Source: Bedellia somnulentella
Lineage: Eukaryota > Arthropoda > Insecta > Lepidoptera > Bedelliidae
Direction: 5' to 3'
Assembly (NCBI GenBank): GCA_963576735.1
Contig: OY755181.1
Span: forward strand, 2,480,001-2,544,000
DNA: 64,000 bases
In this document: piece by piece, positions 1 through 10,175 of the stretch
How the letters are laid out: each line of letters starts with the position of its first letter
How positions within the stretch are numbered: position 1 is the stretch's first letter
Translations under genes and position numbers: made by a program
The notes under the pieces: generated by a model
The model's input: the letters and a program-made list of their open reading frames with translations, nothing else
What the model was told of the DNA's origin: nothing
Database searches by the model: none

Positions 1-340
1 CCTGTAAACAATATTTGACGTTGTTGTATTTTGGGTCAGCAAAATAAATTGATGTTCAGGAGCTCCCACCCGTGACAGGCCAACGTACAGTTGACCGTGA
101 GTAAAACAATTCTTTCGCAGGTCAATCCCTACTAATTTGAAGGTTTGGCCTTGGGACTTATTTATTGTTAAAGCAAAAGATGTTTTAACCGGAAATTGTA
201 GCCGTTTAAATGGAATTGGCAGATCAGTTGGGATCATCGGTATATGAGCTAATTGACCGGCTGCTGGGCCAGTGATAATAGTCGCTACAATTAAATTTTG
301 CTTTAACTCTTTGATAAGCAGCCTCCCGTACCCCTTCGTG
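1..340 (-). pseudogene. Helitron helicase C-terminal fragment (PIF1 family)
   Basis: The minus strand reads open from about 340 to the window edge. It shows the end of a Helitron SF1/PIF1-type helicase: LLIKELKQNLIVATII, then ALTINKSQGQT (late helicase motif, nucleic-acid coupling), then HGQLYVGLSRV (motif VI with the arginine finger) and a tail ending NIVYR. In an autonomous Helitron this domain unwinds DNA during rolling-circle transposition. Only about 110 residues of the usual roughly 1,400-residue RepHel are present; the Rep nuclease and the Walker A part are missing upstream, where non-coding sequence begins directly. The real C-terminus lies outside the window. Non-functional remnant. 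Confidence 0.85.
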
Positions 341-939
341 ACGCCTGCAACAACTTACTATGCATAGCTAATCGAGCGGAGTTTTATCTATTTTTTTAAT
401 TCGAGATAACTTTCGAATGGAATGTTCGAATCGAATAATTCAAAAAGTAATATAAGGGTATTGAAGTAGTCTGAAATAATATATACGTTTTTTTATAAGG
501 ATTAGATAGGTCCATATAAAGAGCCTTTTCTAAAGCAGGATTTTAATTTAATTTTTAAATAATTTTATATTATGACGCTTGTTGTGAGATAACTATAATA
601 GTTAGAGACATGCTGTCGGGGCATTTTTTTTAGATAATGATGTGTTCTATAAAATTGTAGTACATAATTTTATTCTATTGTCAATAGTTTTCGCAGCGCA
701 CGCGATAAAGGGATTTTTTTTTGGTATTTCTTTAACACCTTGGGTTACATTTTTGAAGCTTACTTAAGGATTCCTAATTTTTTTGAAAATGAGATATAGC
801 CTATGTCACTCGGGAATAGTGTAGCATCAAAACAGTGAAAGAATTTTTCAAATGTGTCCAGTAGTTTTGGAGCCTATTCAATTCAAACAAACAAACAAAC
901 AAAAAATCAAACCTTTCCTCTTTATAATATTAGTATAGA
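1..939 (-). mobile_element. Internally deleted Helitron, 5' end at 939
   Basis: On the minus strand the element begins TCTATACTAATATTATAAAG at 939, preceded by A (complement of T940), which fits Helitron A|T insertion. About 600 bases of non-coding 5' sequence, with an AAAC repeat near 885-900, run straight into the helicase C-terminus at 340-1. The 3' CTAG end lies beyond the window. The Rep region and most of the helicase are deleted. Confidence 0.7.
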
Positions 940-994
940 TATATGGTATTAAATATATCGTTGAGTTAGTATCTCATAATACAAGTCTCACTTA

Positions 995-1388
995 ATATAA
1001 TGTTTTTTGACATGAATTCCTCATTCCGCCAGTGTCGAAATTTTTCTTTCCTTTAATAACATCTTTTATTTATGAGTAATAATCCCCACATGAGGAATTC
1101 ATGTCAAAAAACATTATATTATGTGATAGTTAGGCGTTTCCAACATTTGCATTCTATCTGAAAAGGTAGACAAGTGGCCGTCCGAATTAGTTAAAATTCG
1201 GAGGTAGGAAACGCAAACACTACTTGAACGTGTAAAAAAGAAACAAAGGATAGAGAAATTTCGCGCTGGATGCCAACTGACACTGTAGCTCAGTTGGCAG
1301 AGCGACGGGGGCGTATACCCGAAGGTCGCGGGTTCGAACCCCGCCAGTGTCGAAATTTTTCTTTCCTTTAATAACATCTTTTATTTAT
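995..1388 (+). mobile_element. SINE-C (C1 subtype) with 12-bp TSD
   Basis: The element is bounded by the direct repeat AAGTCTCACTTA at 983-994 and 1389-1400. It opens with a hairpin: 30-bp arms at 995-1024 and 1091-1120 around a copy of the element's own 3' end. A body follows, then a complete tRNA-like domain (1279-1351), then a T-rich end. A sister copy lies at 59561. The TSD shows retrotransposition by target-primed reverse transcription. Confidence 0.8.
1279..1351 (+). repeat. tRNA-like domain of SINE-C (not a functional tRNA gene)
   Basis: A 73-base cloverleaf-like segment. The acceptor stem GACACTG/CAGTGTC is perfect over 7 bp, the D arm is GCTC/GAGC, and the T arm GCGGG/CCCGC has a TTCGAAC loop. 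An A box (TAGCTCAGTTGG) and a B box (GGTTCGAACCC) give an internal RNA polymerase III promoter. The anticodon stem is imperfect here. In the C2 copies (5041, 6632, 61622) it is TCGGG/CCCGA with loop GCGTATA, which would place GTA (Tyr) as anticodon but with an atypical C33. Dispersal with TSDs says SINE, not gene. Confidence 0.75.
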
Positions 1389-1400
1389 AAGTCTCACTTA

Positions 1401-1654
1401 CTTTAAGGCTAACTTGATCTGTGTATAATATATATGTCCATATATAAAAAATATATTGAATTTTGATGAGAATGCATTTATAAATTAGTTTGAATTCTTG
1501 CATATTACCTATTTATAGAAATATATATTATAAATCTGTATTTATAGTGGTAGTTGCATTTTTCGCGATATTTTACTTCAAAATTAGTTAATAACTCATA
1601 GAAAAAAACTTACACAAGTATCTTTATAATTTGCCATTTGACGACAGACATATT
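1401..1654. other. AT-rich spacer
   Basis: No coding or repeat signal. The first 50 bases, with GGCTAACTTGATCTGTG, recur at 45962-45978 next to another shared motif (AAATATATCGTTG at 950 and 45921), so this is a fragment of a larger dispersed or duplicated segment. Confidence 0.5.
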
Positions 1655-1783
1655 TATGCGTCAAGTTGTAATAAGGTTTCTCTCTTTTATCTCTTTTGTA
1701 AGGCTAGTCTTTCCTAGAGAGTCTGCTATCCAGTAAAAAAGTAGTGTTAGTGAAAACCTGATCTGAAATAACCTCTCTGCCCT

Positions 1784-2297
1784 ACATATACTCATATCAT
1801 CACGGCTATAAGTCCCATGAAAGGGGTAGATAAATTGGTTAAGGATGAAAAGTTGCTGTGCAGTGTCGGCTAAGAATAGCACTACCCCATTTCTTCCGGT
1901 TGGTGTACGTAAGAAGCTACTAACGGTATTGGGGCTTTTTAAGGGATTTTTGGGCGATGCGGTTGTAGACCCAACACCAACAACCTTTATTTCACCATCT
2001 TTTCCCCACGCAACTTCCAAAAGTGGCTGAGGAATTTCTGATTCCTTAGCTCTGGCTACCCCTTCTAGGGATTTATAGCCGTGAGTATATGTATGTATGA
2101 TGAAAAGTTCCTGTTCCACTTTTTGAACTTGACTGGGGAACACATTGTAAAATAAAGGTCGGTTGGTGATAGGTCTCTAGACACATCGCCCAACAATCAC
2201 TCAAAAAGCCCCAAAACTCTCAATCAGATTTTTCTACCCTAGTCGTCGAGAACCTAGGGAAGAAATGGGTAAGTGCTATTCTAACCCGACGCTTCGA
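1784..2297 (-). mobile_element. Old SINE-A, interrupted
   Basis: Antisense SINE-A (tail at 1784, head near 2297) split by the younger sense SINE-A at 1855-2098. The same insertion is present in duplication unit 2 (2548-2790), so it predates the duplication. Confidence 0.7.
1855..2098 (+). mobile_element. SINE-A, full length, TSD GATGAAAAGTT
   Basis: This is a good reference copy. Order: head CTGTGCAGTGTCGGC, a pyrimidine-rich ACTACCCCATTTCTTCCGG segment, GTAAG-AGGCGACTAA-like block, GGGCGATGCGGTTG, CATCTTTTCCCC, AAAAGTGGCTGAGG, then CTCTGGCTACCCCTTC and the tail CCGTGAGTATATGTATGTAT. The 11-bp TSD lies at 1844-1854 and 2099-2109. No tRNA-like A/B boxes are evident; its two ends instead resemble the RTE LINE at 33620-43834. 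No protein is encoded. Confidence 0.85.
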
Positions 2298-2547
2298 ACG
2301 GCCAGAAATACCTGAACAATTAGTTATCTATACCTCTATAGAGGAACATAGAAAATAAAACGTTAGTTTTATATAACTTTAAGTCCTATCTAATTCTAAC
2401 AAGATTGCACAACAGTATCTTTATACGGGTACGTCAAGTTGTAATAAAGTTTCTCACTTTTAGCTCTTTTGTAAGACTAGCCTAGCCTAGAGAGAGAAAA
2501 AGTAGTATTAGTAGAAACCTGAGTTGAACTTATCTCTCTGCCCCTAC

Positions 2548-2790
2548 ATATACTCATATCATCACGGCTATAACTCCCATGAAAGGGGTAGATAAGTTGG
2601 TTTGGGAAGAAAAGTTCCTCATCCACTTTTGAAACTTGCCTCGGGAAAACATTGTAAACAAAAGATCGGTTTGTGATGGGCCTTCGGCCATATCGCCCAA
2701 CAATCACTTAAAAAGCCCCAAAAGGTGACTTTTCTGTACCCATATCGTCGACAACCGCGGGAAGAAATGGGTTCATGTACATTCTATTCA
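2548..2790 (-). mobile_element. SINE-A, degenerate, shared with unit 1
   Basis: Antisense copy at the same relative position as the one at 1784-2297, with comparable decay, as expected if it was duplicated with its surroundings. Confidence 0.7.
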
Positions 2791-2898
2791 GACACAATTG
2801 TACCTCTACATAGAAAATAAAACGTAACTAACGTATATATAACGTAATCGTATATAACTTCACGTAATCCTATCTAACTCTAACAAGATTGCAGCTTT

Positions 2899-3200
2899 TA
2901 AAAAGATTACATTGTAGTTTAACTGTGGCGTGTATGAAAGAATAATAGTCCAGATAAGAAAGTTGGTCGCCGTCCTCTATCGTGAGTAGTAAAAATCCGT
3001 ATTTAGTAAAAGACGGTTTTTATGTAATATTCCCATTCCTTTCAAGCCGTTTCGCTGCACTGAATCCAATAAACTATAGTCTAAGTGCCGGTGAATGACT
3101 TACTTTACGAGTTTTACGACTTTAGCATCAGATGGTAAGAAACGCGCCTCTGTTTTGTACCAGATTGTTGGAATATAATAAAGATTTCATTAATATTTAA
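2899..3200. other. Spacer containing a 76-bp direct repeat
   Basis: 3061-3136 (from TGAATCCAATAAACTATAG to CAGATGG) returns at 3770-3836 in the same orientation, shorter by 9 bases because a TTACGA-containing motif is doubled in the first copy. Nothing else recognised. Confidence 0.7.
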
Positions 3201-3201
3201 T

Positions 3202-3450
3202 GTTGCTGTGTAGTGTCGGCTTAGATTAGCACTACCCCTTTTCTTCCGGTGGGTGTACGTAAGAGGCGACTAACGGTATTGGGGCTTTTTAAGGGATTTT
3301 TGGGCGATGCGGTTGGAGACCCATCACCAACAACCTTTATTTTACCATCTTTTCCCCACGCAACTTCCAAAAGTGGCTGAGGAATTTCTAATTCGTTAGC
3401 TCTGGCTACCCCTTTTAGGGATTTATAGCCGTGAGTATATGTATGTATGT
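3202..3450 (+). mobile_element. SINE-A, full length
   Basis: Head GCTGTGTAGTGTCGGC at 3206, tail (GTAT)n ending near 3450. No convincing TSD. Confidence 0.8.
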
Positions 3451-4104
3451 TAATTGAAGTTGTTTAAATTCAATTTGAGGCCCGAATAGTATTATGGTAA
3501 GGTTAGATCTGTTAAGCCGACAATCGTTTTCTGCTGATGCAAAATTCAATAAAGTTATTTTGCTTACTATTTTAGATTATTTACACACCTTCTTACTTAT
3601 ACTCACGCCATGATGTTTTATTGAGATACTTGAGATTGAGTTAGTAAGAAACTAATGATTGCCATATCGTATGACAATGACAAAACCATTGTCGTTTCCC
3701 CATAATTATTTATTATTGTATAAGACCCATGAGAAGAGACGGATCGTGATATGCTAAACTATTTTAAATTGAATCCAATAAACTATAGTCTAAGTGCCGG
3801 TGAATGACTTACTTTACGACTTTAGCATCAGATGGTCTGCAATCAGACTGTAACGACTACAACAGGAAGCAAGGAATTGTCTACTTTGTAATATCCAATC
3901 AAAATAAGAATATGGTCTACAAAGTCACTTTGTGAGATTAAACCATAGAGGATTACTCATCTCTGCCTTTTTTATAAAATCAATTTGCCCTTTATTATTC
4001 TGTTATAATAGCACTTCGTCTTATCTCTTTCTATGGGTTTCATTTGAAATGATAGAGAGGATATGGATGAAAGCACATCACAATTTTTTTTTGTGCCAAA
4101 GACT
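3451..4104. other. Unique AT-rich spacer
   Basis: Contains only the second arm of the 67/76-bp direct repeat (3770-3836). No coding exon, RNA gene or further repeat seen. Confidence 0.5.
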
Positions 4105-4375
4105 AGTGCTCTAATCCCGGGTCGTGCCTACACCAATTTGTTTTTTCTAAAGACATATGTATGGTTAATTTATCATGGTTGGTGTACTTAGTCATGTGAC
4201 AGTGTATTCGTACAAAACGACGATAGGCCTGCTCCCTATCACGTGAGTACACTGTCCATGCAAAACGTGGGTACTCTGAACACCAGGTGACAAAGTCGAG
4301 TGATGTTGAGAAGTATTAGTACCTCTGCCAACCCCTTCGGGGGTATTCGGCGTGAACGTTTATATTTATGTAAAA
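4105..4375 (+). mobile_element. SINE-B, 5'-truncated and internally deleted
   Basis: Starts within the B-box region (CTAATCCCGGGTCGTGCC), runs through ACCAATTTG, GTCATGTGACAGTG, GGCCTGCTCCCTATCACGTG, AACGTGGGTACTC and CTCTGCCAACCCCTTCGGGG, to the GAACGTTTATATTTATG tail. Confidence 0.75.
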
Positions 4376-4835
4376 ATGTTCATATTATAAATTTTTCTCC
4401 TCTCAACTACCAAAACTTGCAACAGATATTTCAATTACGTTAATAAGTTAGTTATTAAAGACCTAAAGACATAAATGCTTATTAGGATCCAAACTTATAA
4501 CCTTCATAACCAACGCTATCTCCCCAACCACTGAGCCACAACCTTCACCAAAACGTTCATTTCGTTTTACAGAATCTAATTTAAATGTGAAACGTTAAAA
4601 AGGTAGCAGCCAGTTCATGAGTCGTGTTTGCGTCGAGATCATCCCGAGCTTTGTCAAAGCTCTCCATTGTAGCTTCGTGGAACAAAAGTGACGCCACTCC
4701 GCCCGCCCTAGATGAGGATCTACGTGAGGGCGTGCGTCGGTAGTCCATACTTAAATTCATTTTATATATTTTGAGCCGAAATCCTTGTGTTGGGAGAAGA
4801 TAAAAATTAAATCATATTTTTTATTTGAACTGTTA
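4376..4835. other. Spacer with a GC-richer island at 4600-4745
   Basis: The island (AGCAGCCAGTTC to TGCGTCGGTAGTCC) is clearly less AT-rich than its surroundings and does not recur in the window. No open frame of interest. It could be a conserved non-coding or regulatory segment, an inference from composition only. Confidence 0.3.
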
Positions 4836-5175
4836 GAAGGGGTATGCAGAGCCGTGGATTTGAGAATTTTTAGACACTTTTGGAAGTTGTGAGTGCAATC
4901 GATAGATAAATAAAGGATTGATGGTGATAGTTTAAATCTTTTTGTTCATAAAAACCTCATGTGGGGATTATTACTAAGAAATAAAGAATAAAAAAAGGAA
5001 AGAAAAATTTCGACACAGGCGGGAATCGAACCCGCGACGATGGCTCAATTGGCAGAGCGTCGGGGCGTATACCCGAGGTCGCGGGTTCGATTCCCGCCTG
5101 TGTCGAAATTTTTCTTTCCTTTATTTATTCTTTATTTCTTTGATGGTGATAGGTTTCTAAACCGTGTCACTTATA
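4836..5175 (-). mobile_element. SINE-A fragment carrying a nested SINE-C
   Basis: Antisense SINE-A pieces at 4836-4930 (GAAGGGGTATGCAGAG, ACTTTTGGAAGTTG) and 5153-5175 (GTTTCTAAACCG) flank the SINE-C at 4931-5139. Confidence 0.65.
4931..5139 (+). mobile_element. SINE-C (C2 subtype), foldback form
   Basis: Bounded by TTGATGGTGATAG at 4918-4930 and 5140-5152 (13-bp TSD). It is a near-palindrome: GGAAAGAAAAATTTCGACAC plus an inverted T-arm half (5019-5037) face the forward tRNA 3' half and its complement tail (5081-5130). Between the arms lies a truncated tRNA 5' half. Confidence 0.8.
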
Positions 5176-5283
5176 TTGATTAAAAAATTACGCAATTTTA
5201 GTCGTCTGGTACGAAGTACACGAGAAGAGATAAACTTTTGCTATTATGATACCATAATGCATACTACTCGTTAAATTATATTG

Positions 5284-5522
5284 ACATATACTCACGGCCA
5301 TAAATCTCAAAAAGGGGTAGCCAGAGCTTTAGAGCTAGAAACTCCTCAGCCACATTTGAAAGTTGACAGGATACAAGGTGGTAGAAATAAAGTATCGTCT
5401 GTGATCGGTGTCCAACCGCATCGTGCAAAAACCATCTAAAATGCCCCATACCCTTAGTCGCCTCTTACGACACCAGTGGAGTAGAAAGGGGTTGTGGCAT
5501 TCGAAGCTGGCACTATGCGGCA
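5284..5522 (-). mobile_element. SINE-A, antisense
   Basis: Tail ATATACTCACGGCC at 5285; head end GCACTATGCGGC near 5522. Diverged but complete in order. Confidence 0.75.
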
Positions 5523-5636
5523 ATCATATATATAGCATAACCTGAATCAAACGTGTTAGAGTTTTCGATAATTAGTCTTAAGTCCTCTCCTCACTTAATC
5601 ACTCCTTAATCAGTATTAATACAATCAAAACTATTG

Positions 5637-5893
5637 CATACATACATACATACATATACTCACGGCTATGAATCCCTAGAAGGGGTAGCCAGAGCTAAGG
5701 AATTAGAAATTCCTCAACCACTTTTGGAAAGTTGAGTGGGGAGAAGATGGTAAATTAAAGGTTGTTGGTGATGGGTCTCCAACCGCATCGCCCAAAAATC
5801 CCTTAAAAGCCCCAATACCGTTAGTCGCCTCTTACGTACACCCACCGGAAGAAATTGGGTAGCGCTATTCTAAGCCAACACTACACAGCACCG
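5637..5893 (-). mobile_element. SINE-A, antisense, full length
   Basis: (CATA)n tail at 5638-5660, then CTCACGGCTATGAATCC; head AACACTACACAGCA at 5877-5890. Confidence 0.8.
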
Positions 5894-5939
5894 CATACTA
5901 TTGTAAATAATTAGATAACGACTTACTCAATCATAAAGC

Positions 5940-5973
5940 ATAGTTATGAACTACTATGATAGTTCATAACTAT
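5940..5973. repeat. Perfect 14-bp inverted repeat, 6-base loop
   Basis: ATAGTTATGAACTA (5940-5953) and its reverse complement (5960-5973) surround CTATGA. It could form a DNA cruciform or an RNA hairpin; no T-run follows and no function is assigned. Confidence 0.6.
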
Positions 5974-6485
5974 GAACTATTTATTCATGATTATTTAGAT
6001 AGACGACATTATTCATCAACAGAACATAATCGATCCAATCACCTAGCGGTAAACTCAAACCAAAACATTCTAAGACGCGTTACTTTACATGTACCTATTC
6101 CAATAAAGATCATCTTATCTCCATCTTAAAACCTCTATCTTACCATCTTATTGATCTTCTATTTCATGTTTTAATTAGAGAAAGATAAAGATAGAACTAT
6201 ATGTTTCCAAGATCTCGTATATTTAGTGAGTGTGAGCAGAGTTGAGCGATTGTAGGCGGCTGGCGACATGAGTTACGGCGCGCCCCAAGCCGAAGATTTA
6301 GTGTTTGCGCTGTGTCGTGATAACTACAACTGTTTACACTACATTTAACTTGCGATGTCGGTACGGGTACGAACAAACACCGCACTTTCTTGTTTAGCCG
6401 CGGTATTGGCAGTGGTATTAATGTGAGTTCTGATTAACTTGCTACGCGGTAGTACGCGCTTGCTGCGGTATATCGGGTGTTCATT
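5974..6485. other. Unique spacer with GC-richer part at 6200-6480
   Basis: The second half (with GGCGCGCCCCAAGCCG and AGCCGCGGTATTGGC) is GC-enriched and not repeated in the window. No long frame. Possible regulatory segment, low confidence. Confidence 0.3.
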
Positions 6486-6740
6486 TATAGAATTTAAATC
6501 TTTTTGTTCATGAAAACCTCATGTGGGGATTAGTAAAAATTCGGAGGTAGGAAACGCAAAACACTACTTAAACGTGTAAAAGAAATAAAGGATAGAAGAA
6601 TGTCGCGCTGGCAGCCATTGACACGGTGCGTGGCTCAATTGGCAGAGCGTCGGGGCGTATACCCGAGGTCGCGGGTTCGATTCCCGCCTGTGTCGAAATT
6701 TTTCTTTCCTTTATTTATTCTTTATTTATTAGTTTATTTA
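6486..6740 (+). mobile_element. SINE-C (C2 subtype)
   Basis: 5' end TTTAAATCTTTTTGTTCATG, body with AATTCGGAGGTAGGAAACGC, tRNA-like domain about 6619-6695 with GTCGCGGGTTCGATTCCCGC, then AAATTTTTCTTTCC and ATTTATT tail. ATTTATAGA occurs on both sides, a short imperfect TSD. Confidence 0.8.
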
Positions 6741-7012
6741 TAGATTTGTGTATATTAGAACCATTTGTTTAAATATAAACTATTTATAGCCGAAAATTAT
6801 ATGTTAGTGAATAAGACTACAATTAATTATAATATATCTTTAGGATAAAAGCGAAAGTGTACATTTGGAACTTAAACTTATGTGACTATCGAGAAAGTTG
6901 TCGATGAAGTTGCCAAACCAGAACAAAAGATTCTTTATTTTTCAACCACCATAATTTACCTAAATATTATTTTCCTCTAAGAAATATTAAAAATGCATTA
7001 AAACCCTTTGTT
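6741..7012. other. Unique AT-rich spacer
   Basis: Nothing recognised. Confidence 0.4.
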
Positions 7013-7263
7013 ACCTCACATACATACATATACTCACGGCTATAAATCCCTAGAAGGGGTAGCCAGAGATAAGGAATTAGAAACTCCTCAGCCACTGTTG
7101 GAAAATTTATTGGGAAAAGATGGTTAAATAAAGGTTGTTGGTGATGGGTCTCCAACCGCATCGCCCAATAATCCCTTAAAAGCCTCAATACCGTTAATCG
7201 CCTCTTACGTACAGCCACCGGAAGAAATGGGGTAGTGCTATTCTAAGCCGACACTACACAGCA
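7013..7263 (-). mobile_element. SINE-A, antisense, full length
   Basis: (ACAT)n tail at 7016-7030; head CGACACTACACAGC at 7250-7263. Confidence 0.85.
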
Positions 7264-7520
7264 TCTCACATCTCACAACAAATGTCATAAAAGCCAACCG
7301 CACTCCCAACAACATAAGGCACATCATATAATTCGTGATATTTATACGTTTGCGGAACACCTTCGAGCTTCCAAAGCTTTGCCCGAGCAGCAAACAGCCG
7401 TCGGCCGCAATAAGCTCGCCGGACCGCCCGCTGCAACTTCCACAAATTTACCATCCGAAATGAAGGCTGCACTCGACAAATACTACTTTTATTACCATTG
7501 AATTTGTCTCCGGGACTCGA
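7264..7520. other. GC-richer unique spacer
   Basis: Contains CAGCCGTCGGCCGCAATAAG and GCCGGACCGCCCGCTGC. No repeat partner in the window, no convincing gene. Confidence 0.3.
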
Positions 7521-7713
7521 ATTTGGGGTCTTTACAGTACTTTACGTTGGTTGCTGATATTTTCAATTTTTGAGTACCTATGAGTGTTTGCAATTTTTAA
7601 TTTTATCAGTCTTCGTAAAAAACAGAGATAAGTTGGTCTCTGATAACATGGGAAACTCTGCAGCTGAAGTGAGTCATCTGAACGCAAATTGACATGGTCA
7701 CATAGCTTCAAGC

Positions 7714-7972
7714 CGTGTAGTGTCGGCTTAAAATAGCACTACCCCATTTCTACCCGTGGGTGATCGTAAGAGGCGACTAAGGGTTTAGGGGCTTTTTAAG
7801 TGATTTTTGGGCGATGTGGTTGGAGACCCGTCACCAAAAACATTTATTTTTACCATCTTTTCCCAATCAACTTCCAAAAGTGGCTGAGGAACTTTTCATT
7901 CCAAAGCTCTGGCTACCCCGTTACGGGATTAATAGCCGTGAGTATATGTGTGTATATATGTATGTTTATAAA
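7714..7972 (+). mobile_element. SINE-A, full length
   Basis: Head CCGTGTAGTGTCGGC at 7714, tail GTATATGTGTGTATATATG. Inserted in the array between partial unit 0 and unit 1. Confidence 0.8.
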
Positions 7973-8190
7973 CAAAAGCCAATGTTCTAACCATAAGTTT
8001 CGTTAATAATTTTGTATTTCAAATGACCTCATTAAATTATAATAAAATAGTTGAAAGAGTTGTCCCCAACATACTAGCAGAGACGAACGGAACGACCAAA
8101 TTACATATTTCCAAACCCCATCAATAATAATCAAAGCACAACACACAAAGTTAGAGCAAACACACACACACAAACACAACGCATATCAAT

Positions 8191-8319
8191 GAGCCGGTCA
8201 GTTTAACCACTTCACCGGAGGTTGATCGCGGAGGCGTGACGTCACAGACACGTCACAAAGGCGGCCATAACTGCTGTTAACAAGCCTCGGGCAAATACCG
8301 TCGATACTCGCTTTGATAC
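8191..8319. repeat. Invariant 129-bp core, array unit 1
   Basis: GAGCCGGTCAGTTTAACCAC to CGCTTTGATAC, identical base for base to 10047-10175 and 10674-10802. It contains the palindrome GTGACGTCAC (a CRE/ATF-type TGACGTCA site) followed by ACACGTCAC. Minus-strand frames through the core differ between units once the downstream indels are included, so it does not look coding. Confidence 0.8.
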
Positions 8320-8546
8320 GCTGTAATCGAATACTGGTGTGCGGTGGAATCGAGAGACACATCCTTATTTAAAATCGGCCTTTTGTGAGCTGAGTAGCTA
8401 AGTGAACATTTGAATTGTGTCTTGTGTGGTGAAATGTAGGTTGTACTTGGAGCTAGAATAATTTTATTAGTTTTTATTTGAAAACCGAATAAATCAGTTA
8501 CTAAGATCTTCAATTACGAGGGACACTGTACGGCTATAGTCAGTTA

Positions 8547-9501
8547 CTAGTGGATCGTCCCAGCTTCGCACGGGTAGCGTTGTTTTTTAAATATCTGAGG
8601 TTTCTTTCTTTAGTCACTGCTCAAGCATTGTGAAATTCAGCGCAATGCTTTCAATTTATTAAATTTATAGCACTCCCTAAACAGTGTAGTTTGGTGATTT
8701 TTAATGCGCTTTAATGAACGGTTCAGTATTTCCGCTTAATAGCAAATTTTGGAGTAAAACGCTATGAAGTATTTATAATAATCTAAAAAATAAATCATTA
8801 CGTGTTGTAGGATGCAACTACTGGCGTCATCTAGTATGTTATATGTAAATTAGTAACGATTCGGTTTTGGTCAAGGGTGCGATGGCTTATTTTATGTATA
8901 ATTTCGGTGTTTCTCTACCGATTTCTATGATTCTTTCTTTATTGAATAGGTAATAATGTTACCTTATTTAAATTAGATGAGTGAGAGGTTTACAAACGTA
9001 AGAGTAAACAAATATAATCAGGATGTTCCGAACTGCTAAGCTATCAGGAATTACACGTGTTATTGTGAGTCAACCGTAAAAGATAGACATAAACTGTTGA
9101 GGATTTTTTTTAGATAATTTTATGAAGAATATTTCCGTCATACATGATTTCTATGTAAGTTTAACCATTAAGGCTGCACACGCGACGGAAGCTTAAAAAA
9201 TGTAGTAACTTCTCCCGTTTTCCCAAAATTTCTCAAAATTCCCCTTTACTACTCTGCTGGAAAGTATACAAAAACCTGCCTAGGGGTATGGAGAATAATT
9301 GTACTAAGTTTCGTTAAAATCCGTCGAGTAGTTTTTGTTTCCATAAGGAACATACAAACCGACAGACAGACAGACAGACAAAAAATTTACTGGTTGCATT
9401 TATGGCATCAGTATCGATTCTTAATCACCACCTGATTGTTATTTTGAAAATATATTTTATGTACAGAATTGACCTCTCTACAGATTTATTATAAGTATAG
9501 A
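8547..9501 (-). mobile_element. Non-autonomous Helitron, complete, 955 bp
   Basis: Read on the minus strand it starts TCTATACTTATAATAAATCT at 9501, preceded by A, and ends CGATCCACTAG at 8547, followed by T. Near the 5' end is GAGAGGTCAATTCTGTACAT, and a (GACA)n run lies at 9360-9379. No Rep or helicase coding. The host array sequence continues across it (CTATAGTCAGTT then AGAAGTATCGGAATTT, cf. 10393-10409 in unit 2), which confirms both borders. Confidence 0.85.
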
Positions 9502-9624
9502 TTAGAAGTATCGGAATTTTATTTTACTTGTTACATATCTGTCAATTAATAAAAAAATGTGTAACCAAAAGAGACTCTCATTTGTATTGTGCATAATTTT
9601 GTATTTCAAATTACGTCATTTAGC

Positions 9625-9874
9625 CGAGTAGTGCCGGCATAGAATTTCGCTACCCCTTTCTACCCACGGGTGTCGTAAGAGGCGACTAAGTGTATTGGGG
9701 CTTTTTATTGGATTTTTGGGTGATGCGGTTGGAGACCCATCACCGAAAACCTTTATTATACGATCTTTTCCCAACTCAACTTCCAAAAGTGGCTGAGAAA
9801 TTTATAATACCTTAGCTCTGGCTACCCTTTCTAGGGAATTATAGCCGTGAGTATACATATATGTATGTATGTAT
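9625..9874 (+). mobile_element. SINE-A, full length, TSD GTCATTTAGC
   Basis: 10-bp TSD at 9615-9624 and 9875-9884. Inserted near the start of array unit 2. Confidence 0.85.
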
Positions 9875-10046
9875 GTCATTTAGCTATAATAAAATTTTGT
9901 CTTAACATTGTGCCCTCAGTATTCTCGTACATACAAAACAAAACGACCGAATAAATTATCTATTCCCAAATCTCAAACTCCATCCATAATAATCAAAGCA
10001 CAACACACAAAGTTAGAGCAAACACACACACACAACGTATATCAAT

Positions 10047-10175
10047 GAGCCGGTCAGTTTAACCACTTCACCGGAGGTTGATCGCGGAGGCGTGACGTCA
10101 CAGACACGTCACAAAGGCGGCCATAACTGCTGTTAACAAGCCTCGGGCAAATACCGTCGATACTCGCTTTGATAC
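10047..10175. repeat. Invariant 129-bp core, array unit 2
   Basis: Identical to the cores at 8191 and 10674. The next bases already differ (ATACACTG here, ATACGCTG in the others). Confidence 0.8.

Larger units (their letters stand above)
1655..2898. repeat. Old tandem duplication, two diverged units
   Basis: Unit 1 (about 1655-2404) and unit 2 (about 2428-2898) share in order CGTCAAGTTGTAATAA (1661, 2432), a T-rich stretch, CATATACTCATATCATCACG (1785, 2548), an antisense SINE-A, AGAAAATAAAACGT (2349, 2811) and CTAACAAGATTGCA at the end. Unit 1 is longer because it gained a second SINE-A at 1855-2098. Confidence 0.75.

Noticed and set aside
1279..1351. A functional tRNA gene
   Set aside because: Cloverleaf and Pol III boxes are good, but the same domain recurs in TSD-flanked dispersed copies and the anticodon arm is imperfect or has C33. 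It is the tRNA-like part of a SINE.
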